From contig VXCM01000989.1 in the NCBI GenBank assembly GCA_014773175.1, positions 378,443 to 442,442 of the forward strand: 64,000 nucleotides of DNA, written 5' to 3'. Position 1 is the stretch's first letter, and each line of letters begins with the position of its first letter. Of this stretch, positions 37,101 to 52,938 are shown one piece after another. Made by a program: the position numbers and the translations under genes. The notes beneath the pieces were generated by a model, which saw only the letters and a program-made list of their open reading frames with translations, made no database searches and had not been told where the DNA came from. This DNA is from Lucifuga dentata. Lineage: Eukaryota > Chordata > Actinopteri > Ophidiiformes > Bythitidae.

Positions 37101-40100
37101 ATACTAAGATATTCTGAAATTCATGTACATTNATGCTGTCATTAAAGCAAAAGGGGGGCATACCAAATACTAAGATATTCTGAAATTCATGTACATTTCT
37201 AAAAGATTCAACTTTTCACTCAAATTGTTAAAATGATATTATCAGTAGTAATGAAAAATCTTGTATTAAATTTGAAAAGAATAAAACAATAGAAACATTT
37301 TCACAGTGGTCTCAAATTTTTGGACCCCACTGTATACTGTATGTTATAGTCCATCCACAGTACAGGACACAACTGTGTGTTTGTTAGCATATGGGTTTTT
37401 TTTTTTTTTTTTTTTTTTGGTGGGCTTAAACACCACATTTACTCTTCTTTCTCCCTTCTGCCTCCGTCATGTGAAGTTTACATGCAGCTGGTCACGTATG
37501 GCGTGAGGGAGTGTCCTTGGGGAGCACGCAAGACTGAACATGCCTTTGAACCGGAGTGATAGTATGCGTGCTTCTTTGTAAGCGTGTGTTAAAGTGTGTA
37601 TGTTGTTCACATCAGCCAGCTGGTCTGACCTCTCAATTTTGGTTTCAACCAGAATTAAAACATCTCTTCTCCACAGAGTGTTGACAGATATTTCAGCAGC
37701 ACAGTAAGAGACTCTGAATTGATGCTACACAGCCAGTGATTGTGCTGTGTAACATTATATAACATTATATAACCACTTGGTCATATTATCCAGGGCTCTT
37801 TGTCGCTACTTTGACCTTTTAGATCAGCTCCTTCTCTTCATCTGTTGTGATGAGAGGTTCTTCTCCTTGAAACAATGTTTCCATGAAAGCACTTTACATT
37901 GCTTTAGATTCAAGTGATGCACAATTGTGATAGCAAATTCACGCTTTGATTTACTCTGTTATTATGCAGAATTGATGTTGCTTCAGATCAACCTGTCACC
38001 TTTTCTTATTTGCATATGAGCAGTTAGTATTCATCACAGTTTTATAAGGGCAATTAGCATAGAGACTCTAGTAGCTGTGTAGACTTACTAACAGTACTAA
38101 GTAGTACTATTTAGTTATTACAAGATTCTTTTTTTCTTGTGATTACTATGCTTATTTTGACATGGTATTTGTGTACATGTACAATATATGTGTGTGTGTG
38201 TGAGACCCAATGTGTATTTACTACTCTGTGTTCTGCTTTGGATCATGTCAGCAAAGCCATTTGTTTTTCTTTCCTTCCAGCCAGCTTGGATAATAGTGCT
38301 ATTGTGTCACAAGATAAAATACGTTTGAAAAAAAAAAAAAAACNAAAAAAAAAAAAAAGCTCAGCTATAAAACTGTTACACACCTGTGTTTAACTTAAAC
38401 CACTAAACTTTATGTGTACTGTTTCTCACACACATTCTAGTGCTTTCACACCTTGTTTTGTCAGTTGCAGTGGCTTTAAACTAGGTCACTATCCTAAAGA
38501 CAAGCCCGGACGAAGATCTTGCAGGAAAAAAAAGAGGAACAGCTACACACAACACACAAACACATGCATATTCATCTAAGTACATTCAAAACCAGACCGT
38601 ACACATAAACCCACCCGCATCCTTACCACAGTTTTTGTCTCTCTTCCTTGGTCAGGCACTGATTATGTCTCTTTCACTCACACTCCTTAGCTGAGCTCGT
38701 TCTACCTGTCCAATACCCATCAGCGTGGGATCCAGCGGGCTGACAAAGGAACAAAAGACCAGTTTGAATGAACCAAACTAAAGGTCTGATAAAATGACGA
38801 GGGGAGAGAGCTTTTTGTTTTGACGTAAAAAAGCTTTTCATTCTTATCTCTCCTCAGTCAGGTACATGGTCACCACAGCATGAATAGAAATCACTGAGTC
38901 GGCATAAACAAGACACCAGAGCAGCTAACTGCAATGTGGAGAGCTGATGGTGGAGGGAATAAGATGGCTCTTTGCAATTTTTTTTTTTTTTTTAACCATA
39001 ATTGCCACCTGGCCTTTGACTCAGTCTGCTAAAAGCCAACCAGGAGGGTTGAAAGTGGGCAGGCAGGTTAAGTTAAGTCCAGCACTCTCCACTGTATCGC
39101 ACCACGTCTCCACCACGTCTCCCCCCAACCACCACGTTACCAATCCTCTTCTCCCAGAGGAGACATTACAGCCGGTTGTTGAAGGTCAGAGTCAGAGGAA
39201 CAGTTACCCTTCCCCCCAGTCTGGGATGTCTAACCCACATCCAGACTGCTGACATGGCCTCCTGAGCAGAACAGCCACATTCACCAGCTTATTCTCAGAG
39301 GTTTGTTATATTGTTTGAACTGTATTTACCAAAAAAATTATTGCATTAGCATATCAACATTTTAGCCTTTAGTTTCTTTAGTTTGAAACTATATTCTGAT
39401 GTTGATGTAAGTCTTCTTTCCTCTCTTGTAGCCATTTTTTCCCTCCTTCTTTTCAGACCGCAAAGGGTTAACAGTCTTACACTAACACAGCTAGGGGTCA
39501 AAGGTCATCCTCACTGAAAGGAGTCACGGGAGTGGGGAGGGTCAGATCAGGACGTTGGGAGGCATCTGGCACGTCCGCCAGGTCAGCCTCAGGATCCGGG
39601 TTATGCTGCATAGACAATTTATAACCGCAGAAGATCGTAGCAGACAGATCATCATCCAACCCAGGAATGTTTCCCAACCGAGAGGAGTATGGAAGAGTGG
39701 GGATCCAGTATCAAAAGAAAAACCAATAAGGGCTGCTAGAAGAATCTCCAGCAAAAGGGTGGAATGTGATGTTTCTGTGTGTGTTGCGTGCTTGCATGCT
39801 TGTGTGTATCATGCCCTAATGAGACATTAATCATCTGCTGTTACACAGCGAAGATGAGAGGCAAAATCAGTTTCATAAGCGAGGAGGCAAGTAGGAGGCA
39901 TGAAGGAATGTTTTCTACAAACAGTCTGCTCTGTTGCAAAGGCATTTTTGTAACATAGCCAGAAGCAGCTCCAACATATTAACTGCTGAATTACTTTAAT
40001 ATAAATCTTGGCGTTACATAATTTGTCGGCTTTAGTAGTATGCAGGAAATGTAGGTTGAATACATCTTTCCACTACTATGCCCAAGAGATAGGGAGGGGA

Positions 40101-43100
40101 AAAAAAACCAAACACTTATCCAGAGGGAAGGAAATTTGTTGTGCAACTCTGGCCCCACCGTGATAAAATGCTTTATTACTTTCTCACCCACAATACACAC
40201 TTGCATAAAGCCTGTTGTTTAGAGTTCTAAGTACTATTTAGAGATGCTTCTTACTCCAAACTTCAGACTATATGTTCTTTCTTATATCCATAACTGTCAC
40301 TCTCTTTCACCTTTGTCATCTTTCATCGTATACTTTGCACAACATTCCTTGATATTTCATCCCTGTCTGTCTTTTGAGATCTTGAAATGCTGATGAAGGA
40401 GCCTGATTGCAGTAAAGTGGGTGTGTGTGTTGCTGGGGCTGTTTGTAAAATGGTCTCAGTAGTGACATGAGTACCAACAAAGATATTTTCCTTCTACTTA
40501 AATGTTCTTTCTGAAACTCTGAAGTTGTATTAGATAAACTGGCTGCTTTGGCTGAGAAGTTGCAACTTTCTCTGCTTTGTAAGTTGCTCCTGAATCCTTT
40601 GTCATGTTTTTAAAAAAATCTATTTCATACATCCTGTTTCCTTTTCTATTGACTTGTAATCCTATGCCCCCTTTTCTGAAGGACTTCCAACTAAATCCTG
40701 CTCAAATTGAAAGAAGACGAAGACCCCAATGTCTCTCCATAGAGCAACAGTTACTCCATACCTATAGAAAATGTCAGCTCCTTCATCAGCCATTTCTTTG
40801 TCTTTCTGCTTTTCTCTCTTTCTTTCTTTCTTTTTTGCTAAACAAAACCACAGATACGTTTTTATGGATGTGATATTATAGCATACTGTTGCTTTTGGCG
40901 CTGGAACCAGTTCTCCACAGAACATTGGGCAGAAAGTGGAGGCATAAGCCAAAGGTTGATTGTGTTATAAATATTTCTTCACTACTTAGCAAGTTCAAAG
41001 CTTCATTTTTATGTAAATTACACAGACTCAGTAAACCTATATGGAAAACTGTAAAGTATAATGACATGACTAATCTTGCCAGTTTTATTCCTTTTTATCA
41101 AGGCAGATTAATCAACACAAAACAGATGGAAATTTTTCTGAATGTGCTGCTGTAACGCTCCACAGATTTTGCAAATAGCATCCAAAACCAGATCCGTATG
41201 CTGGGCAAAAGAGAGTCACAGCCTTTTTTTTTTTTTTTTANTTTTTTTTTTTTTTTTTAAGTCTGAAGCGGCTGTTTTCAAAATGTTCCTGTAAGGTCTT
41301 AGTTTCTTGAGTTTTCGTACTTTAACCAGCACAGCATTTATATATACACTCACAGTCAGATTAACACTCACACATACAGTGCCAATGCCTTGCTCAACTC
41401 TATCATAGGTCATCCCATTCCACTGATGACAAGCAGTGAAACTCAGTCCAGACTGCAAACAGAGAGAAGTCTGTTTAAAACCTAACACATTGTTCTCTAC
41501 AGAGCGGAATGGCCTACATCTGTTTTATTAATGTCCGTGTTTTGCATTTGTATTAGCTTTCTGCATTTAGCTTTCTTTATTTTTTAATTTTTTTTTTTTA
41601 ATCAGAATACCTCAAATACTTTCTTGAAATTAAAATTCTATGTTTCAATCTCTTCTCTTCTCTTCTCTTCTCTTCTCTTCTCTTCTCTTCTCTTCTCTTC
41701 TCTTCTCTTCTCTCCTCTCCTTTCTGCTGGATCAGCAACCCCATCATGACACATCAAGGCTGCCTTCACATCGCTGTCGCAGCATACAGGACATTGAAAG
41801 CGCAGCGTTCTGTATGATTGTTGAGGTTTCTGAGTAGCTCATGAGGAATGCCAGACATCCATGTTCTTTGTGTAATTAGGCAGAGGACCATCGGCAGCTT
41901 TGTCTTTTAGTTTGGCTGTGGAACTGAGCTGTGCTGCACTGCTGACATTTGGAATTGATTTTATGTTGACACAGTTAATAATGTGAAAGCAGACTCTTCA
42001 CAGTGCTTATAGGCCTGTAAGAAACTGAGTAAATCAAAGTAAATATAGCAGAGATACAATTCCGACTTCATTAAAAAACGCTTCGAAGATGAAGCTTGAA
42101 TAAGCTATTTCAAACCCAAGCTGCTAGAACCAATGGGCCCAGTTCCTCTCTGATCTTTTAGAAATCCTTGTGCGTCTCCTTAAGTGAGTGTGTGTCAATA
42201 ACAATAGAGCTGTGTGGGCTGAGATAATGGCTTATCCTCGTGCTCTCTAACAAATAGAATTGGAGGACAAGTGAAGCACTATCACTCATGTTATCAGTCA
42301 TTCAGCTTTACAAGTTAAATGTATTTTCTAAGCCTGTTTTTCTCGCCCACACACACACAGACACATTTCATCCTGTAGCCACAGTGAAGTAGTCAGATTT
42401 CATTTAACACAGATATGCTAATAACACTGTTCTCCTCACACCTCCCGGCTATTGCATCATATATCAAGATATTTGCAATGCCCTGCTGAATTTGTCACCA
42501 GTATTTCTATCTATATATCTGCTGTATCTCTGTGTACACACTTGCAACTTTTTAGCTGTCAGCTTTATGATGCACAGAGCTGTACGTGACATTAAAAACT
42601 TCTGCTGACAGAGAGAGAGAGAGAGTAGGGAGTAGTTGACAAATACTCGCTTCATGTTCACAGTGGGTTTTTTTTTTTTTTTTTTTNTTTTTTTTTTTTT
42701 TTTTTTCTTTTTTGGTACCATTACCTTGGCATCTGTGTTTGTGCAGACTGTCCACAGATTCTTAAAATAACTGGAATGGTTTTTATTTTTAAAACTGGAC
42801 TTAAATTAAGTTGTAGTTAGTATCACAAAGATATTAAAGTGTCTTAAATCTGTGAATGTAGTGTACTGTGTAATGGAGTCTCCAGATTTTTTCTTTTTTA
42901 TCCAGGAGCAAACACACACCCCCCCTGGACTCCTCTGACCACTGCCAAGATAACATAGAGATTTCCGGCCGTGGCAGAGTTAGAAAGTATTTCTGCTTGA
43001 TCTGAGCGCTGGTGACGTCTGGCACCAACATGCCACTGCACAAAGCATCAAGTGTGTGAGGCTGTCCAGTCAGGTGCAGGACAGAGTCCTGATAGGTCCC

Positions 43101-43478
43101 TATTCCCACACAAAGAGTCCCAGCTACACTTGTAGCTGATCTGGGGCAAAACAGAGAGATTTTTCAAATCTGCTAATTCTCATTAATGTCTGAACAGCAG
43201 TGTTCTCTTTGCTTCTTGTTTTTCTGGTGTCGTATGTCTGAGCCTACCATTCTGTAATTCCCAAGGTTTGGCTTATTTATGATTTTTGAGTCCAGTGCAG
43301 ATCCCCAGTCTCTTGTCTAACATCTTTTGCTTTGCCTCGCTGTTCTCTAATCAGGCTCAATCCAGTTTGAACCAGAAACTGCAACGGTCACAATATATAT
43401 ACCAGCTTGTTTACACTGTGTTTTGTTCGTCATAATTACACATGAGGGGAAAAATGGAAGAGCAGGAGTGGGAGAGAC

Positions 43479-43517
<39 letters not shown>

Positions 43518-45237
43518 AGCTTAAGGTATATCACTCTATATTTTAAAGTCTTGAAAATTGTCTACTGTGAGTTGTTGGCTGTGTTTAAGACATCACATCT
43601 GGCTGTCTTATGCACAGAAGAATCATTTTCTGCTATTCATCCAAATACTTGATCTGAATTTCTATAGACTTGACAATTGCTCAAACTATTCATAATAAAC
43701 ATAACAGTTTAATTTGGGTTCATGTGAATTTGTGTTTCTGCTCAGACCAAGACATAAGTAATAGTAAATAGGTTAAGTGAAAAATGGGTTTCTCTTTTAA
43801 AACCGTCAGTGTTACAGAGAAAACGGGAGAGGTGAAAAGGTGAAAAGGAAGTGTATCTGTATCTATGAGTATATGGTGACCAGAGAGTATTGTGCATTTT
43901 AGAGACATGCTTAGCAGCTGTTTGAGTCTCTGGTTTCACTTCAGCCTAAGAGCGTCATGTTACATTTGACCAGATTTACTGGAGAAGCATCACAGAGGGC
44001 TGGAGATGCCAAGTATGTGCCTGTCTGCACGTTGTGTGTGTGAATGGACTGCATATAATGAAAGCTTAATGCAAGGCTTTCATCTACTGTCGAAACCTTA
44101 TTAGACAACCTGATAAACAGCCTAACTACTGTAGAAGTCCTAATAAGTGATTGCCTTGCCAGAATGTACTGTATGTAACTTACCTGATGATTCTTTTTGT
44201 GTTCTCTAACAGTTGCTAAACTGAATCTGTGTGTGTGTTTGGTTGTGCGTGCCTGTGAGTCTGAGTATAGGGTCTTGGCTGTAGAAAGGCCTGTCTGTTA
44301 AACAGAAAAACACTTCAGTCACACAAGGCAGGACTTTCTCCAGGCTAGCACTGCTAGCCGTGTCCAACAAGATCTCCCAGCTGTCTGCCTGCTCAGGAGA
44401 GGATGGTGAATGAAAGAGGCTGCCCCCAATCCGGAAATGACCATCTCCTGGATACAACCCGGTTGGAAACTGTATGTCTGCTGGTCATTCACAGCTCATT
44501 TTGCGAAGCTAACCTGTCATAATCTCTGCAGGTTTATAAAATAATAAAACCAGCAGGCTGGTTCAGAGTCACGGTTTAATATCCTCTCATGTCTCGGTCT
44601 TTCTACAGCTGCGTGTAGGCAGGCGCATGGTTTTATCATCATCATCTCTCTGGTGTTTCCATGATTTGCTCTTATTGCCTCCATTCATCTTATTAACTGT
44701 CCTTTTGTTGGCATTGCAGGGTGATAGAGGGGTCATTTTCCTTTCTTACTCCCAATAGTGCCACAGCCTCCTACTCTAGTATGTTGAAACACCAGTCATC
44801 CGGAGTGTGTTGGATGCCTGCTTTCACAGGGTCAGAGGATCCACTTGGGGCCTTAAATATTTAAAAATGCATGTAATGGAATTTTTAAAAATTTATTTAT
44901 TTATTGCTAGATTATGTATCAAGAGTGACAGGAGAGTGGGCTGCAGACGGGTATATGTGACTAAAATGCCAACCCATGCTTTGTGAACAAACGTGTCTGT
45001 GTAAAATTACCCATATCTTGCAAGGGTGCAATATCATGTCAGGACAACAAATCGGGACAGTTATGGTCAAAAGTGTATATGTGAGAAAACCTGCATGCTG
45101 ATTTGTAGAAGGTTAACTAAAGGTCTGTTTGTTTGATTTGTTCAGCTGTTGAGCTTTAAATGTTTTCATCACTGTTTACTTCTGCTTAGTTTACAGTTTA
45201 CAGGACCATATACACTAGAGCCACAGAGGAGTGTTTG

Positions 45238-45277
<40 letters not shown>

Positions 45278-48200
45278 CTCTCTCACACACACACACACAC
45301 AAAAACACACATAAGGACACTTTCATACTTGCAAAAAACCACATGTACTAGCAGATATGAATTTTTAACAGCACGCTGCTTTCTTGGGTGTGCTTTCTTG
45401 GCACATCTGGGTGGGAGGGAGGGGGAGTCTGAGGACATTCAGTGTATCCACACAGCTCATCTCACTCCCTTCATGTCTGGAGTCTTGCTTGTACTCACTT
45501 TCTGTCACACGCACTCTTTTGAGTTCCAGCTCCCACACTTTCTCCTTCATGAAAAAGATACTGATCGTTTGTTTTGCTGGCTGGAGTCTGTCTCGCTCTG
45601 ATGCTGCCCTGCAGATATTTGGCTTCATGGGAGCACAGCAGAGTGGCTTTGGAACAGCTTTGGTTTGCTTTCACAAAACACAGGAAAGCAGGCAAGGGCC
45701 TGCTCTGGCTTGTGATGGTAGAAGGGCGAATCTCGAGGGCAGGCGGGCAAGGGAGTAGGAAGTGAAGAATGAGGAAGAAAACAGAGTGCAAAGAAAGAGA
45801 ACTGACCACTCTGTCCAGGGCCCTCCACCATTTTAGACTTTATTCCAGACTTCAAGCTCAAGATATGTCGTTTTATATTTCTTTACTTTATGTCCTAGCC
45901 CTTTTTTGTCCTGTGTTATTTCTGAATTTTAGATCTTGACCTGTGTTCTTTTTTCTCCTCCCATTGCCTGTTCAGATCAGAGGCAACTGGGCTTAGTTGG
46001 TGACATACAGAATAAACCTTATTAAGTTGAATCGATACCCACTGAACAGACACACAGAGAGAGCTGGATTATTCTTAAGGTTCAGGACATGACATGTAGA
46101 GCCTGTGGAGGCAAAACCTCAGTTTGAGCTCTAGTGGTTTTGATTATTTCAATATATTTAAATATGATTTGAATGAATGTCAGGATATGAATATAAATGT
46201 TTTTCAAGCGGAATGAAGAAAATGACTTGGCTGATTTCTCTGGCTCTCTACTTTGACACATAACTTGAATGAAAAAGGAAAAGTGTTTTGATAAGGATGC
46301 AGTGCTGCCAGGCAGAGAGGCCCATCTTGTTTGCTTCCCTCAGTTGAAAAAGAAAAAGTAAAGCCCTGCGTTCTCCTAGCAGCAACAGGCGGCTGACAGA
46401 AGTTGCTATAACTACAAGTTAATCTCGTTGTTTAGCCTGAAGTGACTGTGGGCTAATAGAGCTTTAGCCAGTTTGTCTTGAGACATCAACTATTGTACTA
46501 AGTTGTTATGGTGTCATTCTTACCACATTGGGTCACACTAGGCTGGAAATCATTTCTGTGTTCCTGAGTAATTAGAATCTGGTATAAATCCATCTGCGGT
46601 GGGAGTGGAAGAAAGGGTTAACTCTGGCCGCAGCTAACAGATGCAGCTTATCAAGGACTTGTTGGAATGATTTTTATGTGGGGTAAAGCAAAGAAAAGGC
46701 ATGTCTGTGTACACATGCATCTGTTATCACTTTTACACCAAGGACACATGTTCAACCAACATTTCCCAGCACTGGGCTGACCCCTGTGGGGCTTGGCCCA
46801 CACATACACTAAGCCTGATGACCCACGGTATGTCACACTGTTTACACAAGGTGTGGACATGGGAGGTGAGTCAGACGGTACAGCATGCTGTTGTCTAGTC
46901 TGTGGTCAAGCAAGTTAAAGGACCCTACTGTCCGTTTTACATGTTTGAGCCTAATATATTCAAGTTTCATTCACGAAACGTTACTGACAATCATTTCCCA
47001 AAGCATACTACTGGAACAGTGAGTTAATTTTTTTTTTTTCTACCTTCCAGACTGCCATTGGTTTCAGTTCATTCTGGTACACTATTAAAATCAACTTGTT
47101 GATACTTGAAACGTTCTTGGGATAGGTAATCCATTATCATGAATAACACACTCAGGTTTTTTCGAAGTTTCGTAATTTTAGCGTTTAAGCACAATAAAAA
47201 GCGTGGAGTGAATGTATGTCTCCACTGGGGAATATAGTATATAGTCCCAAAAAGAAGACCTACATTTATCAAAAAATTTTCAAGGTGGATGTAGCTCTTG
47301 AATATTTGATTTTGAAAGATTAAGAAATTCAGCAAAATATCAGGAAAGCTGAAATACGGTTTTATCCTTTGGGAAATGATTGTCACTAACGTAACATGTA
47401 TGAAAATNAGGAAAGCTGAAATACGGTTTTATCCTTTGGGAAATGATTGTCACTAACGTAACATGTATGAAAATTGAATATAGGTAGGCTCAAACATGCA
47501 AAATGGATGGTATGATCCTTTAATTGCTCATCCTGTGTCAAGCTTTTTTTTCTTTTTTTTTTTTTTTTNTTTTTTTTTTTTTTTATCAGAGGGATGCACA
47601 TACATGTGTCCAGTTTTGGTCTTGAGGACACTGGACAACCCCTTTTCACAGTTTGATCAATGAGTTTGGTGCATTTTTATATAGTACATACATTTTATGA
47701 CATGGTAAGATGCGGAGGTAGAGAGACAGTCATCACAAGGGGAATCATGCCTTTTGCTCTGTGTCTGTCCTCTATTATTTTGCCAGAACAAAGTTATCTG
47801 TTGTTTATGCTGGGCCCTAAGGCTACAGATTGCATTTGTAGATCAAGAGAGAGAAAGAGAGGGCTTTTTGTCCCAGGACTGAATAGCCATTACACTCACA
47901 GCCCACATTAAAGAGATGCAGCTTTTGCCTAACAGCCTCTCCCTCTCCAGGGGGTTCACAGACTTTGTGGGCTTACATACAGGGCAACATGTGTATGGGC
48001 TTCTCAGTAATGGGTGAATTATAAAGATACACACACATAGATGCAGTAACAACACACCCTGACACACACTCACAGGTTTATATTAAAATATCTTTATTCA
48101 TAGTGTGTCCAGTCCATGCTGAGAGCGATCAGGATGGAGGCAGAGGATCACAGCTGTAAACATGGCGGCACAGGCTCGTGTTGGGTTGTGGGGGAAACTA

Positions 48201-49946
48201 TTTAACACTACTCTTGACCATCTGCCTGCAGACTGAGCAAGGGAGTAGGAGATAGAGAGGGAGGGAGAGAGGACATTACGTAATAGAGTGGAGTCAGGGC
48301 AGGATGATGGGGCATGGAGAGCGATGGATGTTCTATTATTAGTGGATATAGATGTTATGGGCAGCTGCTGTTAGTCACACAGTCATCAATAACAAGTCTA
48401 ATCGTCTCTGACTTGTCACTAACTTACCTAATTATACAGGCTATACTAGTCAGACTACATATTCTTTCTGCTGTATTTCTCGCTTAATATGTGAACACTG
48501 ATGTGTCACATTTTCACCTGGCTTTATCTGTGATCTGTTAAGCTTTAGGATGACACACACTGGCTCTTCTATGCGTAAACCAGTGTATAGTTTAGTTTAG
48601 CTTTAAATGCTTAAACAGGCTCAACGGGAAAAGGAAACGGAGAGATGAATTTCAGAACACGTAACAGAGACATATCGAACAATGCTCTTGTGGTTTTGTG
48701 GTTCTCTGCCTCTCTCTTTCACTCCTTCTCTTCTCTATCTCTGTCAGCCCCCCTCATGTTCTCTCCTCCCAAATGTTCATGTAGATGAGCTTGTTTGCAG
48801 AGAGAGAGAGATGTACATGCACACATGCAAACAGACACACAAACTCCGAGATGCCTGTTTTGGGGCTCATGCTGATCACATGATCCCTCTGGATGGATAA
48901 ATGCTATTTAAAGCAGCACCACTGGGGCTGAGAGGGAGATCAGAGTTTATTGTGGAAAATCCCAATAAATGCTACTCAGCCGCACACAGTTCCAAATCAT
49001 TCTGATAACGAATGGAAGAGATTTGTAGTCAGCAAACCCCAAACAATGAAATTTGATGGTTTCACCGCCCAACCCCCTCCACTCTCCTCATCTTTCTCCA
49101 TCTCTCCTAAAACTGGTTTCTCACAAGTGTGACACATACACATGGGGGGTGGGGATGGGGGTGGGTGGGCTGGTGGGGGATGGTTGTGGTAAGTTATGTT
49201 CTGGAAAGCTGGGGAGTCACAATTTTGTTAGTCAGGTGGTGTACACGTGGAAGGAGGTAGAGATTAAGTCTTTTATATGTTTTTAAAGGAAGAAAAAACA
49301 CATTTTAGCTAATTCAGTGGGTCACTGATCAACATGTCATGCCGTTAACAATGCACGTGTGATGTGTGTGTGGTGGTTTGTGGTTTAGGGCTTTCAGTGG
49401 GTGTGTACTGAGTGCAATGCATGTCCTAAAGCAGGCAGATCTTGGGGATTTGTAATGGACTGGTAACTGGAGAAGACATGCTGTGTTAAATATAGAGGGA
49501 AGGCCCAGCGGTCTCCCCAACAACAGCAGAGTGGAGGATGGGAGGGGTTGGGGTGGGGTGGGGGGAATGCCATACAGNCCCCAACAACAGCAGAGTGGAG
49601 GATGGGAGGGGTTGGGGTGGGGTGGGGGGAATGCCATACAGCAGCACTGCAACATCATATCCCCATTTGCACTATCCATTATCAAATATCTTTTTAGGAG
49701 TTTATGTGAAATCAATCTGAAAAAAGCTTCTTTTTTTTTTTCTCCAACTTATAAAAAGCTAATTTCAAAAAGCTTCCCATAAAAATTCTGGTGAAATGAT
49801 GGTGATCTAGGAGGAAAAAAAATCTCATTTGTTGCATGCATTTAATTGTGCAAGCACAAACACACACACGGACATGCATGCATGCACACATCCTACTTTC
49901 CTCCTTTCTTCATTCCAAGCCCGTTGCTGCTACTTGTGTCCAGGCT

Positions 49947-49999
<53 letters not shown>

Positions 50000-50125
50000 C
50001 TGTATGTGCCCAGGCCTGGCTTGTTGACTTTAGCAGGCCAATGTGTTGTCCTACTGCCAGAGGGGTGGGTTCTTGGCTGAGCCAAGGCCAGTACAACTTA
50101 AGGGAGGAAGGAAGGTAAGAGGGTG

Positions 50126-50160
<35 letters not shown>

Positions 50161-50243
50161 TGTAGAGTTTGTATGCTTTTGTTTGCGCTTTGCTACCAAA
50201 TGCTCCAACCAGAGACTAACTCAAATGCTCATAAGTATGTACT

Positions 50244-50305
<62 letters not shown>

Positions 50306-51212
50306 AAATAAGGTTTAAGATGTCTTCATTCTGTCTCATAAACCACAAGTTTGTCAGTTCTAGGGTTGTAAATTTGACTGTTGTGAGTATGAATGATGCC
50401 ATTTACATGACATTAAACTGTGCACATCACGTCATAATTAGATTTACAAGCTGTAAATGTAACATGGTTGTCCTAAAAGACCCTTGTAAACATACAAATT
50501 GGAGGACCTTACAAAAGCCCCAAAACAACCCCNCCCCCCCCTCCTCCTACCCAACTCACACACCTCACACACACAGATGGACTTTGTTGACAGCGATGAG
50601 GATTTCTGCCCTCCAATCATCACTCTCTACACTAAATAAAGGCATTCCCAGTTTAACTTGCTCCAAAATAAGACTTCTGCAGCCTCATAAGAAGACAGAC
50701 AGAAGTACTGGTGCATCGGTGCAATTTAGTCTGTTCTCTCCTCCCACCAAATTTAATGGCTCCATGATTATTTCACACACACAGGAGAAATGAGGGAGAG
50801 CAGTGAAGCATGTCATTTGGATCATCCACAAGTGGCAATGTTTTCATCAAATGAATGGTGAATGGGAACAGTGGAGCTGTTGTCTGTATGAGCTGGTTTA
50901 TGATGGCAGAATATGGCAGCCATCTGCTTCTAACTTGGTGAAAACATTGATATCAAATTCAGTCTGTTAGCAACAGTAGATTAGCCTTACCACTGTCAGC
51001 ATGGATGTGAGTCAGCTGGTATTTGGCTATCTAGAAACCACATCTAACCACATCATGTTATTAGTGTTGGTTACCACTTAACACACACATACATACACAC
51101 ACTGCTGGGAAGCGAAGGAAGAGCAAAGCTCAATGTCAGGAAATTATGACGGTGGCTGGGTATTAGGCAGTAAATTATTGGGGTTTTGTGTGTGTGATGG
51201 TATCGTTCTGTG

Positions 51213-51262
<50 letters not shown>

Positions 51263-51762
51263 CACACCAAAAATATCCATGAATCTGTCGTATGCCAACA
51301 GTCTACCACTTTTCCATATCTTGGCCAAACAGGACTTACATGGGCTTTACACACCAAAGTCTTGTGACAGACTTGAATCACCATTTCTTCAACTCCACAG
51401 TTAAGACGAAAACAAGCTACCAAAAACAAAAAGAGGAAACGACACAAAAAGTTATCATGAAAGAGACTGAGAGACATAAATCTCAAGCATGTCCCCAGTT
51501 GACCCTATTTAGTGCCAAAAACACGGCTAATGATTGAAACAGGACACGGCTAATCTTGTTATCTCTTTATTTCGTATCCAGTCTGTGTGTTTATGCATAT
51601 GTGTGTGTGTGTGTGCGCGCCTGTGCTTCTCCTCTTGGTACATCTGCTGTTTCAGCTAGTGTGCGCACATTATTCTTTGCACATTATGATTCTCTCCATG
51701 TTTGTACTTTTCAATTACACAATTTTTTTTGATAACTGACCTCACTGTATTCAGAGTGCATG

Positions 51763-51824
<62 letters not shown>

Positions 51825-52900
51825 TATATTCCATGTTTTGAGTTGCTGATGAGTAAACCAGCATATTGTGTGTTAACATCAGTAGTCATGGAGTCTTGAG
51901 GCTTTGTCTTTGTGTTTGTGCGTTTTAAATGAAGCTTCTTTCATATCTAGCACATTCTTGTGATCAAACGCGTCATTCTGGGAGCTCAGACACTTTTCAA
52001 ACTTTCTCTGTGTTCATAGTGACTTTAACAGTGTGTGAGCCAGCACACGTACGCTTGCCGATTTACTTTGCACTTCTGTGTGTGTGTTTGTGAACTCTAG
52101 AGTGAGGTTTTTGTGATGAGCGCGCTTGTGTGTATGCTGAGACTCAGAGTGGATCTTTGCCAGGGCTTAGGGCTTGGCTGAGAGCACGCCTCAAACCAGT
52201 TTACTCTGGTTGTGTAGTGGAGAAGTCTGGGGGCGGAACACAGCCTCTTAAAGCTGCAGTCCATGTGTGTCTTTGCTTGTGTTTGTCTTTGCGTGCGTGT
52301 GTTTACCTGCTCCAGCATTTGCGTGTGGGGAGAATTGTTTCATAAATGAATAGCTGATACATTTTCACCTTACTGGATCAGCACCGGCAGCATGCTTTTC
52401 CATATTTTTACATGCAAAGTAGACTCACTTTTGTGTGTGTGTGCATGCATGTGCCTGTAAACTACAGGAGTGTGTGGGTGAGTCCCTGGCCCTGCCTTGA
52501 ATAATTTTCCCCATATTTATCTTTTGAGGATGGCATGAACACAAGCAAAGAGCGCTGAAGAGAACAGACTGAGAGAACACAGAGTAGAATGCTACAATAT
52601 CCTGCAGGATCATATGAATTACTGTTGTGCTCACATTTTTATTAAATTGCCAGGTGCCAAATGCACTATGAGCTCACTGTGCATGTGTATTTGTTTGTGC
52701 ATGTGCACTCTACCAGGTCAAGTGGGCAGCATAAATAAGGTTAAAGCTGAGTGTGGACCGCTCAGCATGGGGTGTACTGAGCAGGAAAGAAGGAAAAAGC
52801 ATCTCTCCCTCTTTCCGAGCTTTAAACGATGTTGCACAAGCAGCGTATAAACATACCACAGATCCCTTCCAACTCTGGAGGCTTTCCATGACATACTCAC

Positions 52901-52938
<38 letters not shown>

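Noticed and set aside
38947..39252. 101-codon frame with a hydrophobic start
   Set aside because: The hydrophobic part is a T-homopolymer; the rest is Pro/Ser-rich without splice signals or a known match.
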